The notes below the pieces were generated by a model. It was not told where the DNA came from, searched no databases, and saw only the letters and a list, made by a program, of their open reading frames with translations. Positions 20,445 through 30,650 of a stretch of DNA of 35,119 nucleotides are shown here, piece by piece. The position numbers were made by a program, and so were the translations under genes. This stretch comes from Asterionellopsis glacialis. Taxonomy: Eukaryota; Bacillariophyta; Plagiogrammaphyceae; Rhaphoneidales; Asterionellopsidaceae. The stretch covers positions 1 through 35,119 of the forward strand of contig WKLE02003876.1 in the NCBI GenBank assembly GCA_014885115.2. Direction: 5' to 3'. Positions within the stretch are counted from its first letter, which is position 1. Every line of letters starts with the position of its first letter.

Positions 20445-20990
20445 ATGTCTGCAAATGAAGAACAGTGCTTAGTTGGTGAACATGATACCACCTCGCGTCC
20501 GAGTAGGAATGTATTCGCCCTAGTTGGCGTGGTAATCAGTGCTGCCCTTCTTCTTTCGGTAGGTCTTGCAAGATCTAAACCTGAGGGAAGTGGTTCTATT
20601 GCCCGTCTTGGCTATACGCCTCGTGCATGCACCTTCGAGGAATGCTACCCTATGCGCTGTAATGCCTATGTAAACCCCTACATTTGTTTGGAGAAGAACG
20701 GAGGGTGGCACGGAGGATGCTCCCCCACCCCATGGTTGGACTATACCTGCGATGTGCAGTGTAATTTGAAAGTCTGTGATTCTTACGAAATTCCTACAGA
20801 TCTATCTTGCAAAGGTATTGACTGTGGAGCTGAATGGTGTGGATATGGTGGAAAGTTTTGTGGTTCTGCAGCTCCCTACCAGTGTGTTGATGGATCAGGA
20901 AGGTACGGATGCAGTGGCGATGAACATCATTGGCTTGTAGGAACCATTGCTTGCAACAAATGTTGTGATACAAATACCTGCAGAAAGTAA
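20445..20990 (+). CDS. Small cysteine-rich type II membrane protein
   Basis: A single exon encodes 181 residues, starting at the first ATG of the frame. Residues 1-22 are polar, and about 23-42 form one hydrophobic segment (NVFALVGVVISAALLLSVGLA) followed by a basic/polar stretch, as in a signal anchor. The remaining ~120 residues carry 18 cysteines, enough for nine disulfides, with spacing such as CTFEECYPMRC, CDVQCNLKVC, CKGIDCGAEWC and CNKCCDTNTC, plus many Gly, Tyr and Trp. The likely topology is cytoplasmic N-terminus with the Cys-rich part in the secretory lumen, vacuole or cell surface. I recognise no named family; a cell-surface, frustule-associated or defence-type protein is possible, but the sequence does not decide. 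It stands alone, facing the armadillo-like gene 3' to 3'. Confidence 0.75.
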   Translation: MSANEEQCLVGEHDTTSRPSRNVFALVGVVISAALLLSVGLARSKPEGSGSIARLGYTPRACTFEECYPMRCNAYVNPYICLEKNGGWHGGCSPTPWLDYTCDVQCNLKVCDSYEIPTDLSCKGIDCGAEWCGYGGKFCGSAAPYQCVDGSGRYGCSGDEHHWLVGTIACNKCCDTNTCRK

Positions 20991-21794
20991 GCGAAAAAGC
21001 TCCATTTGTATCTTGATAATTCACGTAGGAACCCTTAAGAAGTCTAGAACTATTTATACGAGGATACATTCCAACATGATTTTTCTTTCTTTCACTTATT
21101 CTTCCTTCTTTACATGTAACCCCATTCCAATGATTTCCTTTTCTTTTCAATTTCACTTCATGTGCAATCGTACCAAAAACTAAATTCTTTGTTAAATTCT
21201 TCAGATGATGTCCTCGTCAAACACTTGTCTTCAACAGCTCGACTTTAGCATCAGAACGCAAAAATCTTCGAGGTAGCACCACTTGTTTTTGATATGGCAC
21301 CCAAACAAAAAATATAAGTTTACACCATCATTCCACTTCAATTTATTTGTTTCGTGTCAGCATAAAAATCAATATTATGCAATGGTGGAAACACGATCAA
21401 TGCTAGGACGACTTGGACATAAGAATTCATCATACATAAAGGTGTAATAAGACATCGAAAGCATAGATCTATAGTATCCACACTGTTGTTCTCTATGATA
21501 TGTTTTGAGTTATGTTGCTAAAAATAGTTTCTCTTTCCTTCCCTCGAAAGGCGTAACTATTACGGTACTCTTGTAGCTTATTTGTTTGATCGCGTCGTCT
21601 TGTTGGGTAATAGTATGAAATCTCCAATGAAAATAAAATTATCGTTGTATCGCTGTAATGATGTAGCTTTATCACTTAACCCAGGATAAAGGCTGTAGTG
21701 AATCGCGTAGCTAATTTTATACATGTCTCCATTTCTTTAGCGCTTGATGGTCCTGTCTTTTATTCTCCACCCTTTTTCTCGACCCCCTGTGAAG
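20991..21794. other. Convergent 3' spacer
   Basis: The Cys-rich gene (+) and the armadillo-like gene (-) converge on this 804-bp stretch. It is pyrimidine-rich at about 21080-21170 and otherwise AT-rich. I see no gene, RNA or repeat of note. Confidence 0.55.
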
Positions 21795-23964
21795 TCATGG
21801 AGTAGCAGTCGACGAGTATTGACTATCTTCCGAATCGTCGACATTTTTATCTGCATTATCTTCTTCATCTTTTGATAATGGTTCCAATTCTTTCAATAAA
21901 TCTCTCAATGTAGGATAACATGACATGTCTTCTGTAATACTTCGTTCTAGAACTGTCAATGTCCCCTGTGCATCTTCTAAACGGGTGTCATCCTGTTCAG
22001 TTGTAGTTGTTGCTTTGTCAGCGTTTTGAAGAGTGAGGAAATGAATCGTATCTTTCAACAACGACAGCAATTCAGGTTGAGCAATCATAATTTCAGCAGT
22101 ATCAACGCATGCCAAATTATGTATGGTTGCCAAAGCTTTATCACGGACATGGTTATCAGGATCATTGCGGGCCGCATCGACCAATGTATCAAAAAATGAT
22201 CCACATCCGTATTTCATTAAACGGATTTTATTTCGTCGTGGTGCTTGGGCCAAGTTCCGTAATGTCCCCGCAGCATGTCGTCGTGTTTGTAACAAAATAC
22301 TAGATGTCCCATGTGGACGGTTCATACGGAGGTACGTCCTTTGTACCAACATTCTCGATAAGGCCTCGACCAGCACACCATTCTCAGACATGGGGATCTT
22401 GTTTGCTGGGGCCCATGCTAAATTGTGCAACGCACGACAGGCTATAGAATGTGATCGAAAGACTTGCATGACAACATCAGTTGAATCATCTTCTTGAGGT
22501 GTACGAAACAAGGTTGTTACCAGCATTTGGAGCAGACCTGGATGGCATGCCATCATGACCATATTTTCACTATTACAAGCCAAATTGGCAAGTATCCACA
22601 AGGAGTTCAATCTTGCCTCTGACGGAACAGCTGTAAAGGGTGAAAAAGATATAGTATTACGTAAACTCCCCAAGAGACGTGGGTGGTACGCTATTTGTTG
22701 GGTCGCCTCACTTACTCTGGCAAAGTGTCCAATAATCTTGGTAGCCTTACGAAGCGTTAAATCATTTTCTACAGAACCAACTCCTGATCCAATACCTCTT
22801 AAATCAGTAGTGGCAGTTGACGAAAAGATCGGTGATGGTGGTGTCACTGAACGACTACCATGGTCATTATTTCGAGCTTGTTCGAAGTCCTCGTTGTTGA
22901 TACTGTCATCCGTCCATTTTCCTCTCGGTGCTTCTTGATCGTCCGCTAGATCATGTCGTTGTTGCTGTTGTTCTCGAAAATTCGTATCTCTGTCGTCGTC
23001 AGCTGTAGCAGACTCCTCCTCGTAGGCTCTGGTATCTTGCTGCTTCTGTTGCGCATGAGCAACGGCAGTCAATGTTGGTGATCGCTCACTTGTCGGAACA
23101 ATAACACATCGACTGTTCAATTCATCCTCAATTACAGTTATCAACAAAGGCAAAAGTTCTTGTCCCAAATAGTTGAATGATTCTGATACAGCCGATACAG
23201 ATGCTCTATACACCATTTCCAGCACTTCAACTGTTTGACTTATTTCAGTTGATATATTAGCAACTTGTTGTACCTCTTCCGAAGATGCATTACTAATGAT
23301 GCGAGGACGACTTTTTCCAACATTATCTGATGTGTTATTGTTGTTCTGGCTTTGACGAGAGTGGATAGATTCAGCAAGACAATGTCGTTTGAATAACAAA
23401 AAGGCCAAGTGTTTCATCAATACAGGACCAGCACCTTCCGCTAACTCATCATCATGCGCAGATTCTATATTATGATCGAATGATAATGCTGCCTCTGCCA
23501 ATGCATGCAGTCGTTCATATGGTGGAACAGTTGCACTTATAGCTATAAGTTATATGATGAAGTATAAAATAGAGTATTAAAATAAGGAGAAAAGTTGGAA
23601 GAGATAGAATAAGAATGTATTGAAAACGTTAGCAAAATGACTACTTTCTAACTGCGAATACTGTGGATATTATGCGTTTCTACTGACCTTCAATAACTTG
23701 TTTGATTGTGGCTGTTGGAGCAAGTTTTTGACGTTTCGGTGGGATCTTAAACACAATATGTTTTCGTGCATTATTAGGGCTTGCATTTGCACCGTTGCTT
23801 TCTACCTGCTGGTTTAGACTCTTATTGCTTGTGTTCGCATTCGTGTTCGCATTGGTATTTTCTGTTGTTGTGGCTCCTCTCTTTTTCAGATTGGAGGAAG
23901 AAACAACATCCAGAACTGGTAAAGGCGATGACCTATAATCCTCTTGTAACATTGCTTCCGCCAT
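21795..23964 (-). CDS. Armadillo/HEAT-like repeat protein
   Basis: Two exons, 23964-23688 and 23542-21795, join in phase 1 across a 145-bp intron (GTCAGT...TTATAG) to give 674 residues. The start is the ATG at 23964. The N-terminal exon is Asn/Thr/Ser-rich, with a basic IVFKIPPKRQKLAP stretch that could be a nuclear signal. After a low-complexity middle (Gln/Asp/Glu-rich) come alpha-helical repeats of armadillo type: NSLWILANLACNSENMVMMA, IACRALHNLAWAP, AAGTLRNLAQAPRRNKIRLM and KALATIHNLACVDTAEIMI, each with the LxNLA signature. ARM repeats form a curved protein-binding superhelix; the partner is unknown. The tail is acidic. The 5' spacer holds several TTGACA/TGTCAA palindromes that could regulate it. 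Confidence 0.75.
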
Positions 23965-24340
23965 GATTTATCAGTGACTATTATATTTGCTTTCTATTTT
24001 TTATTTTGGATTTTTCTCAAATAATTTGTACTCTTATATGTTCGGCTTGACTTCGTTGTTGAGCTGAGTGTTGAAATTGTTAATGTATCTGTAAAAAAAT
24101 ATATCGTCTGACACGCTCTCTAATACGTGCACATTCCCGCTTCTTTAAAAGTGTCAAAGAAATCCAATCGTTGTTAGTGCGTTTGTTTGCACTGCCTATC
24201 AGACTGTACGCTTTGCCCTTTCAATCGTTGATATCGCGAAAACCTTTCAAAGAAATAGAACCCTTCTTCTTCTTTCTCTTTCGCAGTAGCTTTCTGTGTA
24301 ATTTCTCAACTTTTGGTACGAAGTTTAAATGTTTGGTGAC

Positions 24341-24355
24341 TTGACACGGTGTCAA
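24341..24355. promoter_or_regulatory. Palindrome TTGACAC-G-GTGTCAA
   Basis: Seven-base arms TTGACAC and GTGTCAA are perfectly complementary around a single G, about 380 bp upstream of the armadillo-like ATG. The shape suits a dimeric transcription factor site. The assignment rests only on symmetry and on recurrence of the half-site nearby. Confidence 0.4.
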
Positions 24356-24560
24356 ACGGTTCTCCAATCAGGAATTGTATGTTGAGATAGGCTCGACAAC
24401 CAGGAATCAATTTGATTGGTCCAATGCGAAATAGATATTTAAGGCCGTTGAAGATTCATAGATGTTCGACTCTGACATTGCTATTTCCCTTAAGTAACCA
24501 ACAGACATTGCGATGTCCGATGTGCTACTCCATTATTTTTTATTGGATATTTCTCTTCAA

Positions 24561-24584
24561 AAGTTGACACTTATCTGTCAACTT
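24561..24584. promoter_or_regulatory. Palindrome with arms AAGTTGACA / TGTCAACTT
   Basis: Nine-base arms (24561-24569 and 24576-24584) pair perfectly around CTTATC and contain the same TTGACA/TGTCAA half-site as the palindrome at 24341-24355. It lies about 600 bp upstream of the armadillo-like gene. Confidence 0.4.
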
Positions 24585-25030
24585 TGCAGGAAGGGTTACC
24601 TTTCGTATGTTGGCCACGTCGTTCCTGGCACATCTCCCTCTAAATGCAGGTGAAACAAATAATATTGTGTGTATCCAACATCTTTTTTTGGCGGAGCACA
24701 AGTGTGTCACGTGCTATTGGCTCATTTTGCGCTCTGTTCGACGAATGATGCGTGTCACCATCAGAACAAGTAACCAAAATTAGAAAAATATGCGACGCAG
24801 TAGTAACTCACTCTAGCAACAATATAAAAATTGAAGAAACTAGTGAGCTGTCACCCTTTTAGCAGATGGCCTCTCTCTTGTGTACCCGTAAATTGTACAA
24901 TTGCAGACTTATACCTTCTATCTAAAATAAATGATGCAAATTTGGTTATTGTTGGTCACTATAACAATTGCATCGCCCTATAGCTTATACTGCTAACTTA
25001 ACCCTGTTCTTCCCCTCTTGAATCAATACT

Positions 25031-26770
25031 TTAGCTACCATCATTAGCGTCCGACTTTTCCAATGGCTCCATCATCCTCTGTTCTCTTTCTAATCTTTCT
25101 CGTTTAGCTTTCCTTTCAGCTCGTTTCTGAGCTATGATTTCTGGTGTATCTTTACTTCGACTTGGACCACGACGATCATCAGCAGTATCTCTGGAACCAT
25201 CTTGTTTACTACGACGAGGTCCACGTTTACGACGTCCAGGTCGTCTATTACGACGTTCTTTCATTTTCATTCGTTCTTCTCGGACCCAATCTTCTTCTAC
25301 ATTCGGCATATCTGGAAATTTTGAGGGTGGATCGTACACTAAAATTTTAGTACCATATCCAAGAGAGCTTGAATCATCATTGGCACTTCTTTTTGGATCT
25401 GTCACCACTACTATTTCGTCCTCCTCCTCTTCCTGCTGTTCTTGTTCACTTGTACTTGTACCATCGTCTACACCTACTACTTCTTTGCCTCCCAGTGGCA
25501 ATGCTGCAATACGTAGAAATTGACCATCATCGTCTTTACGTTCTAACAAATATATTTCGGTACAGAGAAATGATTGTGGTTCCCACCATGATTCAATTTT
25601 TGATTGAGCAATCTTGGCTTCATCTAAATTTGGATAATGTGACAAGGTTATATGTGGAGTAAACGTTTGTCCAATCTTACGTTGATCTGTACATGCTGGA
25701 AATTCATTTTCCAATAATCCTTGTAACTTGGACAATGGTTCTTCTAGCTCTTGGTCTTCTTCTTCTCCTTGCGCATCTTCTGATGAAGAAGACTGGTCAT
25801 GAATATCATGAGCAAGAGGATCGTGATGAGAACTTCTAGGATACAGCCACAATACTCCTCTTTGCTTTCCACCAAACGTTCCAAATGTATCCAAGGTGAC
25901 TTTGAAGGGTTCAATTTGTTTTGTAGCATTGCGTAGTTTCATCACAATATCAGCTTGCACAACCTGTCCTTTTCCTACCAAGTCAACATTGGCAGTATTC
26001 TCCAAGTCGTGACTCTCAGTGCCAGAAGAAGAGTTGGAGTTAGTGTCGTCTTTGTCATCATCTGTGTTTTCATTATTGGATACCCTTTCTTGTTTTTGTT
26101 CTTTCGTCTTACTGGGTCGTAATGTGACGAAAGGATATAATAAATTAGCATGAGGTGGCCAACGATATAAACCTGGATCTTTTAATTCAGTCCGAGCTTT
26201 TGTCAATGCATCCCAAGCCTCCTTTTCGGATGGTGGTGGAACTAAACAAACTGATATTGTATGCTGTTTCCTGACAGGTGATCGAGACGGCACTGGTTGT
26301 GCTAGTGATGTTTGATCCTGATCATTCTTGTCGCCTTCTGTAATCACTGCAGTAGCATCAGCAAGTCCTGAAGTATCGGAGGATGGTAGTAATTCATTCT
26401 TCTTCTCTACATTATCATTCATCATGGTATTCTTACCTATATTATCACTCATTTTTCTACTAGTAGTAGTAGTTACGATTTTATCAAAGAGTTTGTCTTG
26501 ATCACTTAATCTTTTATTCTTTCCTTTAGTCCCAAAACCACCACCAAGTGCGTCACATGTATCATACGATGAAATCAAAGACGAACAATATTTGTAATTA
26601 GTATGCTTCACAACGAAAGATGAATAATGATAGGCTCTACTAGCCGTAGCACTTTTTGGAACGAAACTACAACTTGTCTTTAGAATTAGTGATAAAAGCA
26701 CTATGAATGAAGAATAATTTCTTGTAGTAGATATTGTCATTCGTTTCTGCTGCTGTTGTCGTCGTAACAT
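25031..26770 (-). CDS. 2H phosphoesterase / 2'-5' RNA ligase-like protein with N-terminal leader
   Basis: A single exon encodes 579 residues from the ATG at 26770. Residues 18-35 are hydrophobic (SSFIVLLSLILKTSCS) and followed by FVPK. An SCS|FVP junction resembles the ASAF motif of diatom plastid precursors, so plastid import is plausible. About 168-430 form the 2H domain: HTISVCLVPP, first catalytic motif PPHANLLYPF (His207), then FTPHITLSHY (His373, HxT) and YLLERKDDDGQFLRIAALPLG. The first motif has HAN where the textbook form is HxT/S; I recall the same N in other eukaryotic members. An acidic low-complexity insertion (about 225-265) splits the domain. The C-terminal ~80 residues are strongly Arg/Lys-rich (RRNRRPGRRKRGPRRSK), suggesting RNA binding. 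Family members act on 2'-5' or cyclic phosphodiester bonds; the substrate is unknown. It shares a 557-bp divergent upstream region with the deaminase gene. Confidence 0.8.
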   Translation of the reverse strand: MLRRQQQQKRMTISTTRNYSSFIVLLSLILKTSCSFVPKSATASRAYHYSSFVVKHTNYKYCSSLISSYDTCDALGGGFGTKGKNKRLSDQDKLFDKIVTTTTSRKMSDNIGKNTMMNDNVEKKNELLPSSDTSGLADATAVITEGDKNDQDQTSLAQPVPSRSPVRKQHTISVCLVPPPSEKEAWDALTKARTELKDPGLYRWPPHANLLYPFVTLRPSKTKEQKQERVSNNENTDDDKDDTNSNSSSGTESHDLENTANVDLVGKGQVVQADIVMKLRNATKQIEPFKVTLDTFGTFGGKQRGVLWLYPRSSHHDPLAHDIHDQSSSSEDAQGEEEDQELEEPLSKLQGLLENEFPACTDQRKIGQTFTPHITLSHYPNLDEAKIAQSKIESWWEPQSFLCTEIYLLERKDDDGQFLRIAALPLGGKEVVGVDDGTSTSEQEQQEEEEDEIVVVTDPKRSANDDSSSLGYGTKILVYDPPSKFPDMPNVEEDWVREERMKMKERRNRRPGRRKRGPRRSKQDGSRDTADDRRGPSRSKDTPEIIAQKRAERKAKRERLEREQRMMEPLEKSDANDGS

Positions 26771-27327
26771 ATCAATACAGTACTAACTTCTGTATGTCTT
26801 TTGTTTCGTAATTTTTGAACGAGTAAATGCGATGATTAATGTAGTACTCCTTTGTTGACTCTGTCGTTACAACAGATAGACACCAGCTTAGTTGAGAGTT
26901 CCAATTGCAAATTAGACGTTAGAGACCAACACCATTGCAGGTTTGAGTTTTTGATGGTTGTTTGATCAGGGTGTTATGAAAACTGAAAAATATCTTTCTT
27001 TTCTCGCCTAATGCCAGATATCCTATATCTTTTTGACTTCGGCTGGCACGCCATCCTTTTCCTGATAAAAATTCCGTGAAATTATGTAGTATCATGCGAC
27101 GGACGGACCACGCAACCCCAAGAAAAGAAAAATGTCAAATGAGGGGGGCGATACTGTATGGAATACCGTGACAAACTGAAAACATCGATAGATTGAGCCA
27201 AAAATGGCGACCACCGCATCCCTCACAATCTAAACTAGGACTAGCATTATACCGTGACGACAGGGCATCTCCTCGTATTATTTCCAAGATATCACCAAAC
27301 GATAAGAAAGACCTCAAGGCATCTATA
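26771..27327. other. Shared divergent upstream region with a possible uORF
   Basis: The 2H phosphoesterase gene starts leftward at 26770 and the deaminase gene rightward at 27328, so this stretch must contain both promoters. No core element stands out. An ATG in good context (AAAATGGCG) at 27204 opens a nine-codon frame, MATTASLTI, closing at 27233. It would be an upstream ORF if the deaminase mRNA begins before it. Confidence 0.5.
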
Positions 27328-28681
27328 ATGAATTTTAAAAAAACTCAAAGTAATGGTGACAACAAAGAACAAGAAAGTTTGGTAGACTTTGTGAAAACAT
27401 TGCCCAAGGTAGAACTTCATGCTCACTTGAATGGGTAAGTTAGCGGCTCGTACGTGTACTTTCGAACTTTACTTTCTTCGCGGTACTCTTTCTGTCACTG
27501 ACATTCTAACCGTGTCTGGATTATCGTTACTTTGACTACTATTATGTAGATGCATTCGTGAATCCACATTACTTGAGTTAGCGAAAGAACGGAATGTTAC
27601 GTTATCCTCTCGTCATTTTGCACTAGAGGATCATGAACATCCTCCTCCTCGTCCACTACTACAGGACAACAATGTACTGTTAGATCATAATGATGCCATG
27701 TTATATAACCGTAAACCACGGTCCTTATTAGATTGTTTTGATATGTTTGTGGAGATCACCAAATCTGTCAATGATTTAATTGCATTACGACGCATAACGA
27801 AAGAAGCATTACAAGATTTTGCGAATCATCATGTTGGATATTTGGAACTACGATCTACACCTAAACGTCTATTATACAATTATCATCAAGACGACAAGAA
27901 TAAAGTTGCAACGAAACGTGAATATGTGGATACTATTTTATCTGTCATGAAAGAATTTGAAAATGAAGAACAAGAACGATACAATAATAGAAATCATTCG
28001 CAAGAGCAACGACTTCCACTTGTACCACGATTAATTATTTCAATCGATCGTTCAGGTACTATTGAAGAAGGTATGGAAAATGCACAATTAGCTATTGATT
28101 TGTGGAAAGAAAAGAACCCCTTTGTGGTTGGTGTAGACTTAGGTGGCAATCCTACACGTAATGACTTTACACATTTTATTTCTATATTTGACACCATCCG
28201 TTCCGAATCAGAATTAAAGGTAACAATTCATTGTGGTGAAATCCCTGCAACTGATAAGGCCATAGAAGAAATCAAGTCTATCTTGTCTTTTCGTCCTGAT
28301 CGATTAGGCCATGCCTTGCTTGTACCAGAATCATTACGCCCGCTGTTGGATGAACTTCAAATACCAGTTGAATGCTGTCCAACCAGTAATGTCATGACAT
28401 TAGAACTTGCCACGCACTTTGATGGTAATTTGGTGGAAGGTTTAAAACGTCATCCACAACTGCATCATTGGTTAACTACGGATTATCCTCTAAGTATATC
28501 CACAGATGATTCAGGTGTATTCCATACAGATGCTACACAAGAATTGTTACTTTTGACTATAGCATACAATGCTACCAAAGATCAATTGAAGAAGATTGTT
28601 TTACAATCTTTAGATCATGCCTTTTGTGAAGACAAAGTCAAGATTGCATTGCGAGAAAATTTTGCCAAGCAGTTTACATAA
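27328..28681 (+). CDS. ADAL: N6-methyl-AMP deaminase (adenosine deaminase-like protein)
   Basis: Two exons, 27328-27434 and 27550-28681, join in phase 2 across a 115-bp intron (GTAAGT...TGTAG) to give 412 residues. The start is the first in-frame ATG; the frame upstream begins with TTG. The metal-dependent deaminase signature is complete: LPKVELHAHLNGCIR (metal ligands His31 and His33, split by the intron), VGVDLGGNP, HCGE (263-266) with the catalytic Glu, RLGHA (His290) and STDDSGVF (Asp355/356). The LPKVELHAHLNG start and GVF end distinguish the ADAL/MAPDA branch from true adenosine deaminase. Family members hydrolyse N6-methyl-AMP to IMP and methylamine, clearing modified nucleotides released by RNA decay, in the cytosol. 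No leader is visible. Two low-complexity insertions (for example YNNRNHSQEQ) make it longer than the ~355-residue animal protein. Confidence 0.93.
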
Positions 28682-28864
28682 CAGGCATATAAAGGAATGT
28701 CATAGTTTTATAGAAAATATTACAAAAGCTGTCTAGTACTAAAACTGAAATATCCAACTATGTTTTCATAAACATAACCCAGTACCAGAATAAATCATCT
28801 GTGCTGCCTCTAATCAACAATGAGTAGGGGAGAAAGAGAATCATCAGTATAATCATGTCTTGTT
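28682..28864. other. Short convergent 3' spacer between ADAL and rsmG genes
   Basis: Only 183 bp separate the two stop codons, so the 3' UTRs probably abut or overlap. No hairpin or repeat stands out. Confidence 0.5.
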
Positions 28865-30034
28865 TTACGAATTGACTTCGAATCTTTTGAAATCATCGTA
28901 TCCTCTTTGCTTCGGTGTGGAATTATCCTTCTTGGCCCATGATCCCTTGGCCTTTTTGTTGCTGTTGTTGTTACCCTGGCGTTTCTTATTTCTGTTGTTT
29001 TTGTTTCGTGAACCGCGCTTTTGTTTGATTTCACCACTTTCTGCTGCAATGGATGATACTGCCTTTTGACCAAACACTAACACACGTTTATCAGATGCTC
29101 CCTGATACTCTAATAGATCATCAATCAAACTTTCAGATGTTAACTTTGATTCAACGTTGTCATCAATAGGTCCACCAATAATATATAGCAACTGTCCTTC
29201 ATTTTCTGGCTTTAACAAATCTGATATCCAGAAACAAAATTTAGGTAGTGCAGCCACACTCCGTCCTAGACATATATCATAAGCACCCTTATGACGTGAT
29301 CCTTCAAGAATATCATCGACTAATTCTTCGGCTCTACCATGATGTGTTCTTACATTTGGTAATCCTAATTCTTCTGCCATGGATTGAACAGCTGATAGTT
29401 TCTTCCCCACACTGTCTACCAAAAGAAAGTTTGTATCTGGGTAGGCAATAGCTAATGGCAACCCAGGAAAGCCACCACCTGTACCAACGTCCACGACCTT
29501 TTCAGCGGAAGCAAAATCCTTATCCTCTGGGAGTGGAACAGCACCCACCGCAAGAGATGGCATAATGTGCCTACCAAATACAACGCTTTCTGTACAATCT
29601 TTGCGACTGATTAAATTGATGGAATCATTCCATTCGACAACAAGCGAAGAGAGTTGAACTAGCTTTTCATGTTGTTTATCATTCAACCCTAACTTACTGG
29701 TAAGGAGTCGTGCTTCCTCATCATTATGTGGATCAATCGCAAAATCCATAGATGTTGTACGTTGTGCATTGTCACTATTGCTGGTACTGCGCAGTTGAGA
29801 GGAGGGCTTTAGATTACTACTGCGTGTACTACTACTTTGTAACCATCGACTTATTGTTCTTGTTGTTGTCTGACAAAAAGCTGAAGATGAATGGCATGGC
29901 TGAACAGCAAAACTATTTCTCTGATGCGAAACGACAAGTTGACGAGGACTGTTCAAGTTAAAACTAGAACAACTACGCTTAGCTGCCAAACAGACAAAAG
30001 AAACCCGAAACAAAGCTAACGATGATATCCTCAT
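28865..30034 (-). CDS. rsmG: RsmG-type 16S rRNA (guanine-N7) methyltransferase with organelle leader
   Basis: A single exon encodes 389 residues from the ATG at 30034. The first ~95 residues are a Ser/Arg/Thr-rich leader starting with a hydrophobic stretch (SSLALFRVSFVCLAAK), fitting import into plastid or mitochondrion. About 100-330 match bacterial GidB/RsmG: LVVEWNDSINLISRKD, then RHIMPSLAV, the SAM motif VVDVGTGGGFPGLPLAIAYP (about 180-199), LLVDSVGKKLSAV, a conserved Glu-Leu-Gly, GRAEEL and RSVAALP. Family members methylate N7 of the guanine equivalent to E. coli G527 in the small-subunit rRNA decoding region. The ~55-residue tail is unusual: Lys/Asn/Arg-rich (RGSRNKNNRNKKRQGNNNSN), absent from bacterial members and likely to bind RNA. 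It lies 3' to 3' with the deaminase gene, only 183 bp apart. Confidence 0.92.
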   Translation of the reverse strand: MRISSLALFRVSFVCLAAKRSCSSFNLNSPRQLVVSHQRNSFAVQPCHSSSAFCQTTTRTISRWLQSSSTRSSNLKPSSQLRSTSNSDNAQRTTSMDFAIDPHNDEEARLLTSKLGLNDKQHEKLVQLSSLVVEWNDSINLISRKDCTESVVFGRHIMPSLAVGAVPLPEDKDFASAEKVVDVGTGGGFPGLPLAIAYPDTNFLLVDSVGKKLSAVQSMAEELGLPNVRTHHGRAEELVDDILEGSRHKGAYDICLGRSVAALPKFCFWISDLLKPENEGQLLYIIGGPIDDNVESKLTSESLIDDLLEYQGASDKRVLVFGQKAVSSIAAESGEIKQKRGSRNKNNRNKKRQGNNNSNKKAKGSWAKKDNSTPKQRGYDDFKRFEVNS

Positions 30035-30650
30035 GATCTACTGACTTTATTCTTAATTCAAGGGTTGACTCAAGTTCACTTCAGAGGTGGTCTTTTTAAC
30101 AACAGTGACGGGAAAATACTATAGAAATATCAGGAAGGGACGATTGCTTATTGCTATACCGGTAGGACTAGAGATGATGGAAGTGATGGGTGCGCTGTTG
30201 TTGAGGCTGGTGTCGGCGCCTCAAATGCATGAGAGACCTCTGATGGGTGCGATGGCAGACAACATTTCGTGCAGTGGAAGGACAGACTCCATGTTCTACA
30301 GAACCTACTACAGCACCGCGTGCGGGAGAAATACTGAAATCCGAGCGCATATTTACTACTCCTACTAAATAGCACAAATTTTAAAATTTGTCTCGAGGTA
30401 TAATAATCCGGGGCCGTATTTATTTCGCGAACTTCGATATATTATGATACTGTTATTATTTTTCGATTGATTGTAAAAGATAGAATAACAAAGTCGTTGT
30501 TCCATTTTATTTGAAGTTATATAGGAAACTATGAAGATTCCATTCTCATGTTTTGGAATGGAAACGTCTATCGATATTGAACGTAATATTATAAGATTCC
30601 AGAAAGGTCTAACATACTATAAAATATATGTATGGAGATATCGGTCAGAA
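30035..30650. other. Spacer between the rsmG start and the QSOX 3' end
   Basis: This 616-bp stretch is upstream of rsmG (leftward) and downstream of QSOX. Short open frames on both strands at 30087-30377 overlap one another and have no recognisable domain. AT-rich sequence follows from 30360. Confidence 0.5.

Larger units (their letters stand above)
23965..25030. other. Promoter-bearing spacer upstream of the armadillo-like gene
   Basis: No gene is supported in this 1.07-kb stretch, which follows the 2H phosphoesterase stop and precedes the armadillo-like ATG. It contains two palindromes built from TTGACA/TGTCAA half-sites, a third lone GTGTCAA (24151-24157), and paired CCAAT/ATTGG words near 24363 and 24415-24425. 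Confidence 0.5.

Noticed and set aside
25031..30034. A functional nucleotide/RNA cluster formed by the 2H phosphoesterase, deaminase and RsmG genes
   Set aside because: The three act on nucleotides or RNA, but differ in likely compartment and substrate and lie on different strands. Chance neighbourhood is the simpler explanation in a eukaryotic genome.
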